This document shows, piece by piece, positions 15,899 through 23,653 of a stretch of DNA of 36,501 bases. The notes under the pieces were generated by a model. It saw only the letters and a list, made by a program, of their open reading frames with translations, did not search any database and was not told the origin of the DNA. The DNA comes from CAIKHN01 sp964394565 (GTDB lineage: Bacteria; Patescibacteriota; Patescibacteriia; UBA9934): positions 1-36,501 of the forward strand of contig CAYMYA010000007.1 of the NCBI GenBank assembly GCA_964394565.1, in the 5' to 3' direction. Both the position numbers and the translations under genes were made by a program. Every line of letters begins with the position of its first letter. Position 1 is the first letter of the stretch.

Positions 15899-15927
15899 AG
15901 TATAGCAAAAAATAGCCGTTTTGTCAA
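15899..15927 (-). promoter_or_regulatory. near-consensus sigma70 promoter
   Basis: TTGACA (15927-15922), a 17-base spacer and TATACT (15904-15899) on the - strand. The expected start is about 15892, giving a 32-base leader with GGAGG. It is the best promoter match in the window and belongs to the GC-rich cassette. Confidence 0.8.
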
Positions 15928-15936
15928 ACAGAAAAC

Positions 15937-15972
15937 AAAAGAAATGCCGCTAGGATTAGCGGCATTTCTTTT
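15937..15972 (-). terminator. bidirectional terminator after trpS
   Basis: A perfect 16-bp stem, AAAAGAAATGCCGCTA with its complement and loop GGAT, has a T run on either strand. It overlaps the trpS stop codon and separates trpS from the cassette promoter. Confidence 0.88.
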
Positions 15973-16951
15973 ACAGCACGAGCCCCATGTGGGAGCGAAC
16001 CTGGAGAATTTTACCTTCAGCCTTTGTTGCAGCGCGGGCACTACCCTCAGCAAGAATGTGAATAAGTTCGTCCTCGTTTGCCAAATATTCCGTCATGTTT
16101 TGCTGGATCGGCGCAAGGAAGGTCATGAGCGCTTCTGCGGTGGCGTCTTTCACATCCTTCATGCCCTTGTTTGCAAACCTTTCTGCAAGAGTTTCTGCTG
16201 GTTCGCCGGATGCGAGACTCATCATCGTTAGGAGGTTTTTGAGGCCAGGGCGATTGTCGGAAAGTGTGATGCCGGGTTCTGAGTCCGTTACTGCGGCGCG
16301 AATTTTTTTCACAATTGTATCGGCGTCGTCCGTAAGGGAAATGTAGTTTTTTGCGCTTGCCGCGCTCTTGCTCATCTTTTTCGTTGGATCATCCAGTCCA
16401 AGCACACGTGCGCCTTCGGGACGAATGATTGGCTGCGGCACAACGAACGTTTCACCAAAATCCCGATTGAACCGTTCAGCGAGATCACGTGTGAGTTCAA
16501 CATGTTGTTTTTGGTCTTCACCCACTGGTACTGCATCGATATCGTGCAAAAGAATATCCGCAGCCATGAGGACGGGGTACGTAAATAGCCCCACGGAAAC
16601 GTTTTCTTTTTTCGTCGTCGCTTTATCCTTGTATTGCGTCATCCGTTCTAACTCGCTCATGCGTGCGATAGTTTGCAGAAGCCATGCAAGTTCTGAGTGG
16701 GCGGGAACTTGGGATTGCTGGAAGAGTGTGGTTTTTGTTGGGTCGATTCCGGCAGCGAGGTATGCGGAAGCAAGGAAGAGAATGTTGGCACGGAGCTTTG
16801 CGGGGTCTTGGGGGACGGTAATGGCGTGCAAATCCACAATCATCATGGTGAGATCGTAGGTTTTTTGCATTTCCACGGCCGGCAGGAGCGCCCCGAAAAG
16901 GTTTCCGACATGTAATGTATTTGTTGGTTGAATCCCCGTTAATGCACGCAT
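15971..16951 (-). CDS. trpS: tryptophanyl-tRNA synthetase
   Basis: This encodes 326 residues, the normal length for bacterial TrpRS, a class I enzyme that charges tRNA-Trp. The HIGH box is HVGN (residues 14-17, within TLHVGNLFGAL). KKMSKS is at 191-196. Family segments include MYKDKA-like MTQYKDKA (104-111), FTYPVLMAADILLHD (about 123-137) and GEDQKQHVELTRDLAERFN. The gene is monocistronic: a -10-like TACACT ends 8 bases before the ATG, there is no SD, and a strong terminator overlaps the stop. It is divergent from tRNA-Leu. Confidence 0.97.
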   Translation of the reverse strand: MRALTGIQPTNTLHVGNLFGALLPAVEMQKTYDLTMMIVDLHAITVPQDPAKLRANILFLASAYLAAGIDPTKTTLFQQSQVPAHSELAWLLQTIARMSELERMTQYKDKATTKKENVSVGLFTYPVLMAADILLHDIDAVPVGEDQKQHVELTRDLAERFNRDFGETFVVPQPIIRPEGARVLGLDDPTKKMSKSAASAKNYISLTDDADTIVKKIRAAVTDSEPGITLSDNRPGLKNLLTMMSLASGEPAETLAERFANKGMKDVKDATAEALMTFLAPIQQNMTEYLANEDELIHILAEGSARAATKAEGKILQVRSHMGLVL

Positions 16952-16959
16952 ATGGAGGA

Positions 16960-16965
16960 AGTGTA
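16960..16965 (-). promoter_or_regulatory. -10 box of trpS
   Basis: TACACT (- strand) lies 8 bases before the ATG at 16951; the predicted leader is about 2 bases. No clear -35 and no SD. Confidence 0.45.
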
Positions 16966-17005
16966 GCGAAAATGGGCACGAGATGCGAGGTGCGGGTGGG
17001 GAAGG

Positions 17006-17034
17006 GTGACAAATGTAAAAAAAATCGCTAGACT
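17006..17034 (+). promoter_or_regulatory. promoter of tRNA-Leu(CAG)
   Basis: GTGACA (17006-17011), a 17-base A-rich spacer and TAGACT (17029-17034). The expected start, about 17041, is 16 bases before the mature tRNA. Confidence 0.65.
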
Positions 17035-17056
17035 GAAGCGTCTTTCCAAAGACTCC

Positions 17057-17143
17057 GCGGACGTGGCGGAATTGGTATACGCGTAGGTCTCAGAAGCCTA
17101 TGTCTTCACCGACTTGGGAGTTCGAGTCTCCCCGTCCGCACCA
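17057..17143 (+). tRNA. tRNA-Leu(CAG)
   Basis: An 87-base class II tRNA with a long variable arm. The acceptor GCGGACG pairs with CGTCCGC, the anticodon loop is CTCAGAA with CAG at 17091-17093, and CCA is encoded. It reads CUG codons. A terminator begins at the CCA end. Confidence 0.95.
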
Positions 17144-17176
17144 AAAAACTCCCCCGAATTATCGGGGGAGTTTTTT
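17144..17176 (+). terminator. bidirectional terminator
   Basis: The stem AAAAACTCCCCCGA/TCGGGGGAGTTTTT with loop ATTA serves tRNA-Leu on the + strand and the OppA-like gene on the - strand. Confidence 0.9.
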
Positions 17177-18932
17177 ACCACAGGGAACGTTTGAATTTCC
17201 TAAACCAGTTTTCGATGTTGGAGAAACGGTCGGATGGCGTGGTGACGCGGACGACGTCGGTATTCCGAAGTTTCGGACTGACGGCATACACATACGCCGG
17301 CTGGTACAGCATGATGGCAGGAACGGTTTCGTTGAACGCTTCGGTAAAGAGATTCGCAGCATCCACTGCTTTTTGGGGATCCGTGCTCGTGCGGGCGGCG
17401 GCGATAGCGGCATCTACGTCGCGATCAGCAAAGCCACACAGATTTAAGCCTGGATATGCGGTCTGAGATGAATGCCAGAATGGGTAGAGGTCTGAAGAGA
17501 CCCCGTACCGTTCACCGGCAAGAAGAATGTCGTAATCGTGGTTTTTGATGACGTCGTTTTGTAGGGTTGCTTGGTTGACGGTGAGAATTTGTACGGATGC
17601 GCCAAGGAGCGTCCATTGTGCTTGCAGTTCTGTTGCTGCGGCAAGGAGATCTGGGGAATCAAGCGTGGTGATGCTGAGGCTGAGTGTTGCCCCATCTTTT
17701 GCGCGCAGCGTTGCGCCTTCAGCCATGATCCACCCCTTGCTCTCGAGTAGGGCTTTTGCGCCTTCAATATCTGCGGACGGAACGGTGACGCTTGCATCGA
17801 ATCCTGGCATGTTTGAGAGGATTGGGGAAACGATTGGTGTCGCGAGGTGGCCTGTTGCGGCCTGGGCGACTCGTGCGCGATCCGTTGCTAATGCAAGTGC
17901 GTTGCGCACTTCGTCAAACGCGAGAATTTTGGCATGGTTTTTATTAAAAAATGCAGCAGTAAATTGTGAAAGAAGTGGAGATCCTAAATGGATCACGCCG
18001 TCGTCGGCAAAACGTTGTGCATCTTGTGCGCTTAAGACGGAAGCACCTTCAACATTCTTATTTCGCACCGCTTCAGTAAGTTCATACAGATCAGTGTAAA
18101 ACTTCATGGTCAATGTGCCTAAATAGACTGTCCCACGGTAAAATGAGGGGTTCCGGGTGAGTGTGTAGCTTTTCAGTGTGCCGCGGGAATCTTTGACGAG
18201 TTTGGAAAATTGAAATGGGCCGCTGCCGACAGGTTTAATATTGAGTGGCGTGAGCGGAGCATTTTGCGGAACGATATCAGCCCAAAGGTGCTGGGGGAGT
18301 ATGCCGACTGTGAGGGCGCCAAGGAGGGGAGAGAAGGGTTCTTCAAGGGCAATGATGACGGTTGAGTCGTCTGTGGCTGTTACTTCTGCTCCAGCAAAGC
18401 TAATGGCAAGGGGACTGTGATATTCCGGATTTTGAATTGCTTGCAGCGTAAACACGACGTCATGACTGGTGACTGGCTCGCCATCATGCCACAAGGCGTT
18501 GGTTCTCAGCGTGAACGTATATGTTTTTTGATCTTCTGAAATGGTGTACGATTCGGCTAAATCCGGAACAAGATTCCCGTGTTCATCAGTGCGCATGATA
18601 CCGCTAAACAATAAGCGCGTGAGATCTGCATCCACGTCACTGCCCGTTGCGTACAGTGGATTAATGTACTGTGGCGTCCCGATAGCGCCTTCAATATATG
18701 TGCCACCGATGGCAGGAAGAATCGTTTCGTGCGAACGCCATGTTCGTACACCGAGCATTGCAGAGGAGATGAGAAAAATACCAAGTGCAATGCTTGCGTG
18801 TTGACGTTCCGTGGCATTCAAAAATCGTGGCAATTCCTTCCATTGTTTCCAGCGTGGAAAGGATGTGCCTCGGAGATGCACGACTTGTCGCACGGCAGCA
18901 TCGTGTTTGGATGATGACCGCCGTGTTTGCAC
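17175..18932 (-). CDS. OppA-like solute-binding protein with N-terminal anchor
   Basis: This encodes 585 residues of the family 5 extracellular solute-binding proteins (peptide/nickel type). Family features are GTYIEGAIGTPQYINPLYA near residue 77, LLFSGIMRTDEHGNLVPDLAESYTISEDQKTYTFTLR, WHDGEPVTSHDVVFTLQ and the late QPAYVYAVSPKLRN. Instead of a lipobox it has a basic N-terminus and one hydrophobic helix at about residues 47-63, so it should be a membrane-anchored surface protein. No ABC permease or ATPase gene is adjacent. The start is a GTG without an obvious SD. It lies 76 bases downstream of secG on the same strand and probably shares its transcript. Confidence 0.9.
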   Translation of the reverse strand: MQTRRSSSKHDAAVRQVVHLRGTSFPRWKQWKELPRFLNATERQHASIALGIFLISSAMLGVRTWRSHETILPAIGGTYIEGAIGTPQYINPLYATGSDVDADLTRLLFSGIMRTDEHGNLVPDLAESYTISEDQKTYTFTLRTNALWHDGEPVTSHDVVFTLQAIQNPEYHSPLAISFAGAEVTATDDSTVIIALEEPFSPLLGALTVGILPQHLWADIVPQNAPLTPLNIKPVGSGPFQFSKLVKDSRGTLKSYTLTRNPSFYRGTVYLGTLTMKFYTDLYELTEAVRNKNVEGASVLSAQDAQRFADDGVIHLGSPLLSQFTAAFFNKNHAKILAFDEVRNALALATDRARVAQAATGHLATPIVSPILSNMPGFDASVTVPSADIEGAKALLESKGWIMAEGATLRAKDGATLSLSITTLDSPDLLAAATELQAQWTLLGASVQILTVNQATLQNDVIKNHDYDILLAGERYGVSSDLYPFWHSSQTAYPGLNLCGFADRDVDAAIAAARTSTDPQKAVDAANLFTEAFNETVPAIMLYQPAYVYAVSPKLRNTDVVRVTTPSDRFSNIENWFRKFKRSLW

Positions 18933-19008
18933 AAAAGTGCGGATCGAAGCGATCGCGTTATGAAAACGTGTACGAATTCCTGAAAAAGGCGAAGGAATAC
19001 GGGCCGAA

Positions 19009-19224
19009 TTAGAAAGAGAACAGGCTGTTTCCTAGTGCAGTGAGGACAAAAGCGATTGCAAAAATGATGGTGGCGATGTGAAGCTTCTTTTCAATGCCGC
19101 GGCGCGTGCTGTAAAAACTCCCGTCTCCGCCAAAGGCAAGACCAACATTCGCTCCGCGAGCCTGTAGGAGAATTGCCCCGGTGAGTACTATCGCAAGGAT
19201 TGCTTGAACAATATCGAGAATCAT
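19009..19224 (-). CDS. secG: protein translocase subunit SecG
   Basis: This encodes 71 residues with two transmembrane helices, typical for SecG, an accessory subunit of the SecYEG channel. The first helix is MILDIVQAILAIVLTGAILL, the conserved loop reads GANVGLAFGGDGSFYSTRRG (residues 24-43), and the second helix follows. A promoter with TATACT 9 bases before the ATG is visible. It is followed by the OppA-like gene, an exported protein. Confidence 0.95.
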   Translation of the reverse strand: MILDIVQAILAIVLTGAILLQARGANVGLAFGGDGSFYSTRRGIEKKLHIATIIFAIAFVLTALGNSLFSF

Positions 19225-19233
19225 AGTGCAAGG

Positions 19234-19262
19234 AGTATACCAAATCCTTCATGCCCCGTAAA
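19234..19262 (-). promoter_or_regulatory. promoter of secG
   Basis: TTTACG (19262-19257), a 17-base spacer and TATACT (19239-19234) on the - strand. The predicted start is about 3 bases before the ATG at 19224. Confidence 0.6.
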
Positions 19263-19280
19263 GCGATGGGGGAATATTTG

Positions 19281-19289
19281 TGCTATGAT
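19281..19289 (+). promoter_or_regulatory. extended -10 promoter of the thioredoxin-fold gene
   Basis: TGCTATGAT matches TGnTATAAT closely. The expected start is about 19296, only 5 bases before the ATG at 19301. It diverges from the secG promoter. Confidence 0.6.
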
Positions 19290-19300
19290 TGGCGAAGATT

Positions 19301-20074
19301 ATGAAGGAGGTTTCGTTCAATACCGATCGCGGCATGTTGCCGGCGCCGTCAGCCCGCTTTTCTTCGCATCGGGTGCTGGGAACGCTGGCGTTTATTGGAA
19401 TCATTCTTGTGGTGAGCGTATTTTCTTGGCGTGTTTTTGCCTTTTATCGAGATATCCGAGCGGGGGAAATTAATCCAGCACTTGGGTACACCACAACAGA
19501 GTTTAGTCGTGCAGCAACGGCATTTGCGGTACAGGCGGCAACCAAGGGTGATGCCGCGGGCGATATTCGTGGTGAGGACGACCCGACACTTGGCAGCGAC
19601 GATGCAAAAATTGTGCTTGTGGAGTTTGGGGACTTTGGATGTCCGTATTCTCGAGAGGTTGCTCCTATTGTTCGTGCAATTGCGAGGCAGTATGCCCATG
19701 ATATTCAATTGATGTATCGGGATTTTCCGATCGATGACTTGCATCCAGGAGCAAGCCTCGCAGCAGAAGGTGGGGGTTGCGCAAAAGAGCAGGGGAAGTT
19801 TTGGGAGTATTATGATGCAGTGTTTGCATTGTCGACGCCCTTGAGCGCAGAAGCATTGGTGAGTATTGGAGATACCATCGGTCTTGACTCTGAGGCGTTT
19901 GAGCGGTGTATCGAGTCCGGGTATTACGCGAATGATGTCGCGGATGACACATCCGACGGCGCAAATGCGGGAGTCGTAGGAACGCCGACGTTTTTCTTTA
20001 ATGGTCAGAAAGTGGAAGGATCCATTCCATTTATCATTTTTAACCAAATTGTCGATGTCATGCGTCAAACGTAA
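19301..20074 (+). CDS. membrane-anchored DsbA-family thiol oxidoreductase
   Basis: This encodes 257 residues. One transmembrane helix at about residues 26-46 (LGTLAFIGIILVVSVFSW) anchors an extracytoplasmic thioredoxin fold. The active site is CPYS (C114, in VEFGDFGCPYSREV), with a single cysteine where DsbA has CxxC. A cis-proline loop GTPTFFFNG is near the C-terminus, and two other cysteines (GGGCAKEQ, FERCIES) lie in the helical insert. The lone active-site cysteine may favour reduction or isomerisation, or use one of the other cysteines. The ATG at 19301 fits the promoter; an SD-like AAGGAGG lies just inside the coding region. Its 3' end overlaps the next gene by 20 bases. Confidence 0.88.
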   Translation: MKEVSFNTDRGMLPAPSARFSSHRVLGTLAFIGIILVVSVFSWRVFAFYRDIRAGEINPALGYTTTEFSRAATAFAVQAATKGDAAGDIRGEDDPTLGSDDAKIVLVEFGDFGCPYSREVAPIVRAIARQYAHDIQLMYRDFPIDDLHPGASLAAEGGGCAKEQGKFWEYYDAVFALSTPLSAEALVSIGDTIGLDSEAFERCIESGYYANDVADDTSDGANAGVVGTPTFFFNGQKVEGSIPFIIFNQIVDVMRQT

Positions 20075-20252
20075 ACTTATTGCCGTTGTGGCGCTTGNNN
20101 NNNNNNNNNNNNNNNNNNNNNNNNNNNNNNNNNNNNNNNNNNNNNNNNNNNNNNNNNNNNNNNNNNNNNNNNNNNNNNNNNNNNNNNNNNNNNNNNNACC
20201 AAATTGTCGATGTCATGCGTCAAACGTAAACTTATTGCCGTTGTGGCGCTTG
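20043..20252. other. artefactual gap with 55-base duplicated flanks
   Basis: The 55 bases 20043-20097 are repeated exactly as 20198-20252, with 100 N between. The repeat contains the end of the oxidoreductase gene and the start of the next gene in both copies. This looks like two contigs that overlap and were scaffolded without merging; removing 155 bases would restore a continuous sequence. Confidence 0.93.
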
Positions 20253-21574
20253 TTTTCCTCGCGTGCTCCCCACGCGTGAGTTTTGCCGCATCAGATACAT
20301 GTATGTGTTTTTGCGGGGAGGTAGGCGAAGGAGCGGTGCAGACGAACACCATGACTCGGGACTCATGTCAGGAGAATTGTGCGGATAACGAGGTGGAATA
20401 TATTGGATGCTTTACAGATTCAGCGCAGTATCCCGTCGAAAGTAATGTGTGCTGGACCAAGGAAGAATGCGAGGCATGGAGCGACGACCGAAATGGGGAA
20501 ACCGTTACGGCAACGTGGGGCGATGTATTTCCCGCGGATTGTTCCAGAACGCAATCATCTTTAGCGGAAATGCATTATTGTTACGCAAACGATGTTCCGT
20601 ACGATTTGAATATCGATATTGGGAGTGTGACGCAGGTAGAAAATCTTCCTCAGTATATTAATGTTGTATATACCTGGCTTTTGCCGGCGGCGTCACTTGT
20701 GGCAGTCGTCATGATGATGATTGGTGGGTTGCAGTACACGTTGGCGCGTGGAAAGCCGAAATATATCGATAAAGCAAAGACACGCATTACGAATGCGATT
20801 ACTGGGGTGGTGATTTTATTGAGCATATTCGTGATTTTGAATCTTATCGATCCACGACTGGTTTCTTTCGATGCACTAAAAATTCCTCTCGTGAAAGAGG
20901 TGGTCATTCTTGATCCAACGTCATCCTGTGAGCGGTTGGAGGATTACGGGTACACGATTGAACCAAGCGAAGATATTGAGGATGATGCATACAGAAAATG
21001 TGGAGGTCATGGCGTGATTCAGAGTAAAGTAGGGCTAAAAGAAAACGCGCTTGGCTCTTGGGACGAGGGGGATTCTTGTGAATTTAATAAGTGTGACGAT
21101 GGGGAGTCGTGTGTTGCGGATGGGGATTCAAACAGCTGTTTTTCTTGTGCAGATATCCCGGAAGAAACTGCGACGGCTACGACATGTGCTGCGATTGAGC
21201 AATTTGAAGATGAAACGGGCACGCAAATATACTGTGAATACAACGCGGCACTGAAAAGTTGCACGACAGCGGGAACGGGCATCGCACTTTCGCAAGGATT
21301 TTCTTGCCGAGCTCTTCGGTCTTCTGCGCGACAAACAGTCAATAACAGCGCGTCCCAATTGGGATGTAATGTGTATAATGGACTTGAAATCGGGTATAAT
21401 GCCATGATCGGTGTCACCATTGATGATATCACCGAGGATAGCGGCGCAGTGCTTTTGGAACGTATTTGTAACGAAGATCTTTGTAAGATCGGCGATTTAC
21501 TCACGTCTGATCCGGATGCCGCATTGAGTTGCGCATATGATGCAACGGCAGGATGTATGACGGTACTCCAATAA
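20210..21574 (+). CDS. Cys-rich exported protein with pilin/TrbC-like helix pair
   Basis: This encodes 454 residues. A signal peptide (VKRKLIAVVALVFLACSPRV) precedes a segment with 10 cysteines. Two long transmembrane helices (about residues 157-178 and 197-216, WLLPAASLVAVVMMMIGGLQ and AITGVVILLSIFVILNLIDP) separated by a basic loop GKPKYIDKAKTR resemble the VirB2/TrbC pilin-like hairpin seen in many CPR proteins. The C-terminal half holds 16 more cysteines. The even total of 26 suggests many disulfides, and the preceding oxidoreductase gene overlaps this one by 20 bases after removing the gap artefact, so it is a likely client. The ATG at 20210 (copy at 20055) is the start. Function is unknown; a pilus or surface structure is a guess. 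Confidence 0.82.
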   Translation: MSCVKRKLIAVVALVFLACSPRVSFAASDTCMCFCGEVGEGAVQTNTMTRDSCQENCADNEVEYIGCFTDSAQYPVESNVCWTKEECEAWSDDRNGETVTATWGDVFPADCSRTQSSLAEMHYCYANDVPYDLNIDIGSVTQVENLPQYINVVYTWLLPAASLVAVVMMMIGGLQYTLARGKPKYIDKAKTRITNAITGVVILLSIFVILNLIDPRLVSFDALKIPLVKEVVILDPTSSCERLEDYGYTIEPSEDIEDDAYRKCGGHGVIQSKVGLKENALGSWDEGDSCEFNKCDDGESCVADGDSNSCFSCADIPEETATATTCAAIEQFEDETGTQIYCEYNAALKSCTTAGTGIALSQGFSCRALRSSARQTVNNSASQLGCNVYNGLEIGYNAMIGVTIDDITEDSGAVLLERICNEDLCKIGDLLTSDPDAALSCAYDATAGCMTVLQ

Positions 21575-21605
21575 AAAATCACTTCCTGGTGGGAAGTGAT
21601 TTTTT
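21573..21605 (+). terminator. bidirectional terminator
   Basis: AAAAAATCACTTCC pairs with GGGAAGTGATTTTTT across a short loop. It lies between the convergent Cys-rich protein gene and rplS and can serve both. Confidence 0.9.
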
Positions 21606-21609
21606 ATGG

Positions 21610-21951
21610 TTACTTTTTGACAACGAGCTCTTTGAGCGATCGGGTAAAATTTTTGATGAAGTTCAGCTTGCGCTTGCGAACCTTGTAGCGTTTGACGACT
21701 TCAATCTTGACGAGAGACGGGGATGACGTTGGAAAGATTTTTTCCACGCCAAAGCCACTCGTTTCCTTTCGGACAATGAAAGATTTTGAGACACCTGCAC
21801 CACGGGTGCCCATGACGAGTCCCTCAAAAATCTGGATACGTTCGCGGGGTTCGCCCTTGGCGTTGACATCCTGGATTTTTTCGTGAATACGGATCACCAT
21901 GCCAGTTTCGATTTTTGGCATCGTTTCGAGTGTTTGTGGGGCGTCGGTCAT
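21610..21951 (-). CDS. rplS: 50S ribosomal protein L19
   Basis: This encodes 113 residues, the usual L19 length. L19 sits at the 30S-50S interface. Recognisable stretches are GMVIRIHEKI, RIQIFEGLVMGTRGAG (about residues 39-54), SFIVRKETSGFGVEKIFPTSSPSL and the basic C-terminal RYKVRKRKLNFIK. It has its own promoter inside the 3' end of the upstream kinase gene and a weak AGGA about 13 bases before the ATG. A terminator follows at once. Confidence 0.97.
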   Translation of the reverse strand: MTDAPQTLETMPKIETGMVIRIHEKIQDVNAKGEPRERIQIFEGLVMGTRGAGVSKSFIVRKETSGFGVEKIFPTSSPSLVKIEVVKRYKVRKRKLNFIKNFTRSLKELVVKK

Positions 21952-21978
21952 AGAGGCTTAGTTCCTAAAGATTGCGAA

Positions 21979-22007
21979 AGGATAGCGGAATTATGGCTGT
22001 GGGTCAA
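21979..22007 (-). promoter_or_regulatory. promoter of rplS
   Basis: TTGACC (22007-22002), a 17-base spacer and TATCCT (21984-21979) on the - strand. The predicted start is about 21972, giving a leader near 20 bases. The -35 lies within the kinase coding sequence. Confidence 0.7.
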
Positions 22008-22557
22008 GATGTTTTGGGATTGCGGCAATGATCGCCTCAACAACGTCTTGAGGAGTACGGTGAGTGGTATCCACGATGCAATCGTATTTTCCGTCATTTT
22101 CCAGGGAAATACCGTACCATTTTTTATAACGAGCGGTATTTTGTGCGGTGCGTTCTGTCAGGATATTGAATGCGTCTTCAGCTGATGTGAAGTGTGGTTC
22201 ATCGCTGCGCATGGTCTCGACGTGTCTGGCGCGGAAAATACGTTCAGCACCGACTCGAGGATCAACCGTAAGACGAACCTTGAAACTGTGGGGGATGAAA
22301 AACCATGAAAGCCAACCGTCGATGATAAAATTATCTTCTGTTTCACCAAGATTTTTTTGAAATTCGTCCACGGCACGATCGGTGGAGGGGTCGTTCATGC
22401 CGATGGCGTTGAGTTCGTCGATGGTGATGCCGCGCTCCAGCGCCATTTTTCCTCTTAAATCGCCCATGGAATACGATTGCATCCCCAAGCGTTCCGCGAG
22501 GAGTTTCTTTACGGTAGATTTTCCAACGCCATGGAGTCCTGAGAGGGAGATGATCAT
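21991..22557 (-). CDS. cytidylate-kinase-like P-loop protein
   Basis: This encodes 188 residues. It begins MIISLSGLHGVGKSTVKKLL with a Walker A loop GLHGVGKST at residues 7-15, and shows GDLRGKMALERGITIDELN and a later DNFIIDGWLSWF, the pattern of the short archaeal-type (AAA_18-like) cytidylate kinases that phosphorylate CMP or dCMP. Substrate cannot be proven from sequence. The ATG at 22557 is chosen because the P-loop must be near the N-terminus; the open frame upstream would overlap the pseudouridine synthase gene. It lies 22 bases after that gene's stop, so the two are probably co-transcribed. Confidence 0.85.
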   Translation of the reverse strand: MIISLSGLHGVGKSTVKKLLAERLGMQSYSMGDLRGKMALERGITIDELNAIGMNDPSTDRAVDEFQKNLGETEDNFIIDGWLSWFFIPHSFKVRLTVDPRVGAERIFRARHVETMRSDEPHFTSAEDAFNILTERTAQNTARYKKWYGISLENDGKYDCIVDTTHRTPQDVVEAIIAAIPKHLDPQP

Positions 22558-22579
22558 AGGGCAGGTGCGGTGAATCGTG

Positions 22580-23527
22580 TTACGCGCTCCCAATTCCGGA
22601 AATGAAGCGCTTCTGTGTTGGCGTGAGCGTGTGTAGTGTTGTACGAAGGAGCGCTGGCAGCGGTGCTTCAAATGTTTTTCGTTCACCGTTTGGCAGGGTA
22701 ATAGTGAGCGCACGAGCATGCAAAAAGAGCCGTCCAAGAGAGAGTTGTTTTACCCCTTTTTTGACATAAAGCTTATCCCCAGCAACGGGGTGACCAAGTG
22801 CATAAACATGTGCGCGAATTTGGTGCGTACGTCCAGTTTCAATGCGTACATCCAATAATGTGCAGTGGGTATAGCGTTGAATGACGTCAAAATGCGTCAC
22901 CGCATCTTTGCCGTCTTGAGAATGTGGTCGAGCGGCCATACGTGCCTTGGTTTTGGAACGCGCGATTGGAAACGTAATTGTTCCAGAGTCCTCACCGACA
23001 GAGCCCATGACGAGTACGGTGTAGCGTTTCTCGTTCAGGCGGTTTACAAACTGTTTTTTTAGGTGCGTAAACGCTTCAGTGGTTTTTGCCACGATCATGA
23101 CGCCGGATGCTTCTTTGTCGAGGCGATGTACGATTCCAGAACGTGCCTTGTCGTCTCCAACAGCTTTCAGGTTTGGGATATGCGTTTTCAGTACGTCTAC
23201 AAGTGTTTCCTCTGTACTTGAAGATGTTGGGTGTACAAGAATTCCTGCGGGCTTGTTGAGAACGAGGACGTCTGCGTCTTCGTAGAGAATATCGAGAGGA
23301 GTTTCGTGGCGCGGGGCGCGTGGCACGAGTGGGACGCGCTTGGAGTCGTCGATGGTGACTGTTTGGGCATTTACAACGATTTGGTGGCCATTTGGGGCAG
23401 TGCCGTCAACCAAAATTGCCCCATCACGAATGAGTTTTTGAGCCTTTGCGCGGCTTATATCTAATGCTTTTGCAAGAGCGATATCGATGCGCTTTGGCCC
23501 GGTTAAGTGGAGAGCGATGCGTTTCAT
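22580..23527 (-). CDS. RluA/RluD-family 23S rRNA pseudouridine synthase
   Basis: This encodes 315 residues. An S4-like RNA-binding domain occupies about residues 12-60 (RIDIALAKALDISRAKAQKLIRDGAILVDG), followed by the catalytic domain with GIVHRLDKEASGVMIVAKT, whose Asp127 in HRLD is the catalytic residue. RTHQIRAHVYALGHPVAGD and LFLHA follow. The enzyme isomerises uridine in rRNA; the length and S4 domain suit RluD, but RluC or other members are possible. The ATG at 23527 is chosen over 23545 because of the -10-like box 6 bases before it. Confidence 0.94.
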   Translation of the reverse strand: MKRIALHLTGPKRIDIALAKALDISRAKAQKLIRDGAILVDGTAPNGHQIVVNAQTVTIDDSKRVPLVPRAPRHETPLDILYEDADVLVLNKPAGILVHPTSSSTEETLVDVLKTHIPNLKAVGDDKARSGIVHRLDKEASGVMIVAKTTEAFTHLKKQFVNRLNEKRYTVLVMGSVGEDSGTITFPIARSKTKARMAARPHSQDGKDAVTHFDVIQRYTHCTLLDVRIETGRTHQIRAHVYALGHPVAGDKLYVKKGVKQLSLGRLFLHARALTITLPNGERKTFEAPLPALLRTTLHTLTPTQKRFISGIGSA

Positions 23528-23533
23528 GGCCGG

Positions 23534-23539
23534 AGTATG
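23534..23539 (-). promoter_or_regulatory. -10-like box of the pseudouridine synthase gene
   Basis: CATACT preceded by TGC (- strand) stands 6 bases before the ATG at 23527, so transcription would start on the ATG. A second TATACT occurs at 23595-23590, in a palindromic AGTATACT, and could act on either strand. Confidence 0.35.
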
Positions 23540-23653
23540 GCACAAAGAAGCGCTTTCGGAAAGGCTGACGCGCCTTTTGTGGAGCAGAGTATACTTGAGG
23601 AAGTACGAGAACTAGCGTACGCTATTGGCACTTGACGAGAGAGACATGACCTT

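Noticed and set aside
17545..18099. 184-codon open frame on the + strand
   Set aside because: It is antisense within the OppA-like gene, which has family motifs along its length.
20043..20252. A 55-base direct repeat as a mobile-element duplication or attachment site
   Set aside because: The copies flank exactly 100 N and are identical to the base, which fits unmerged contig ends rather than biology.
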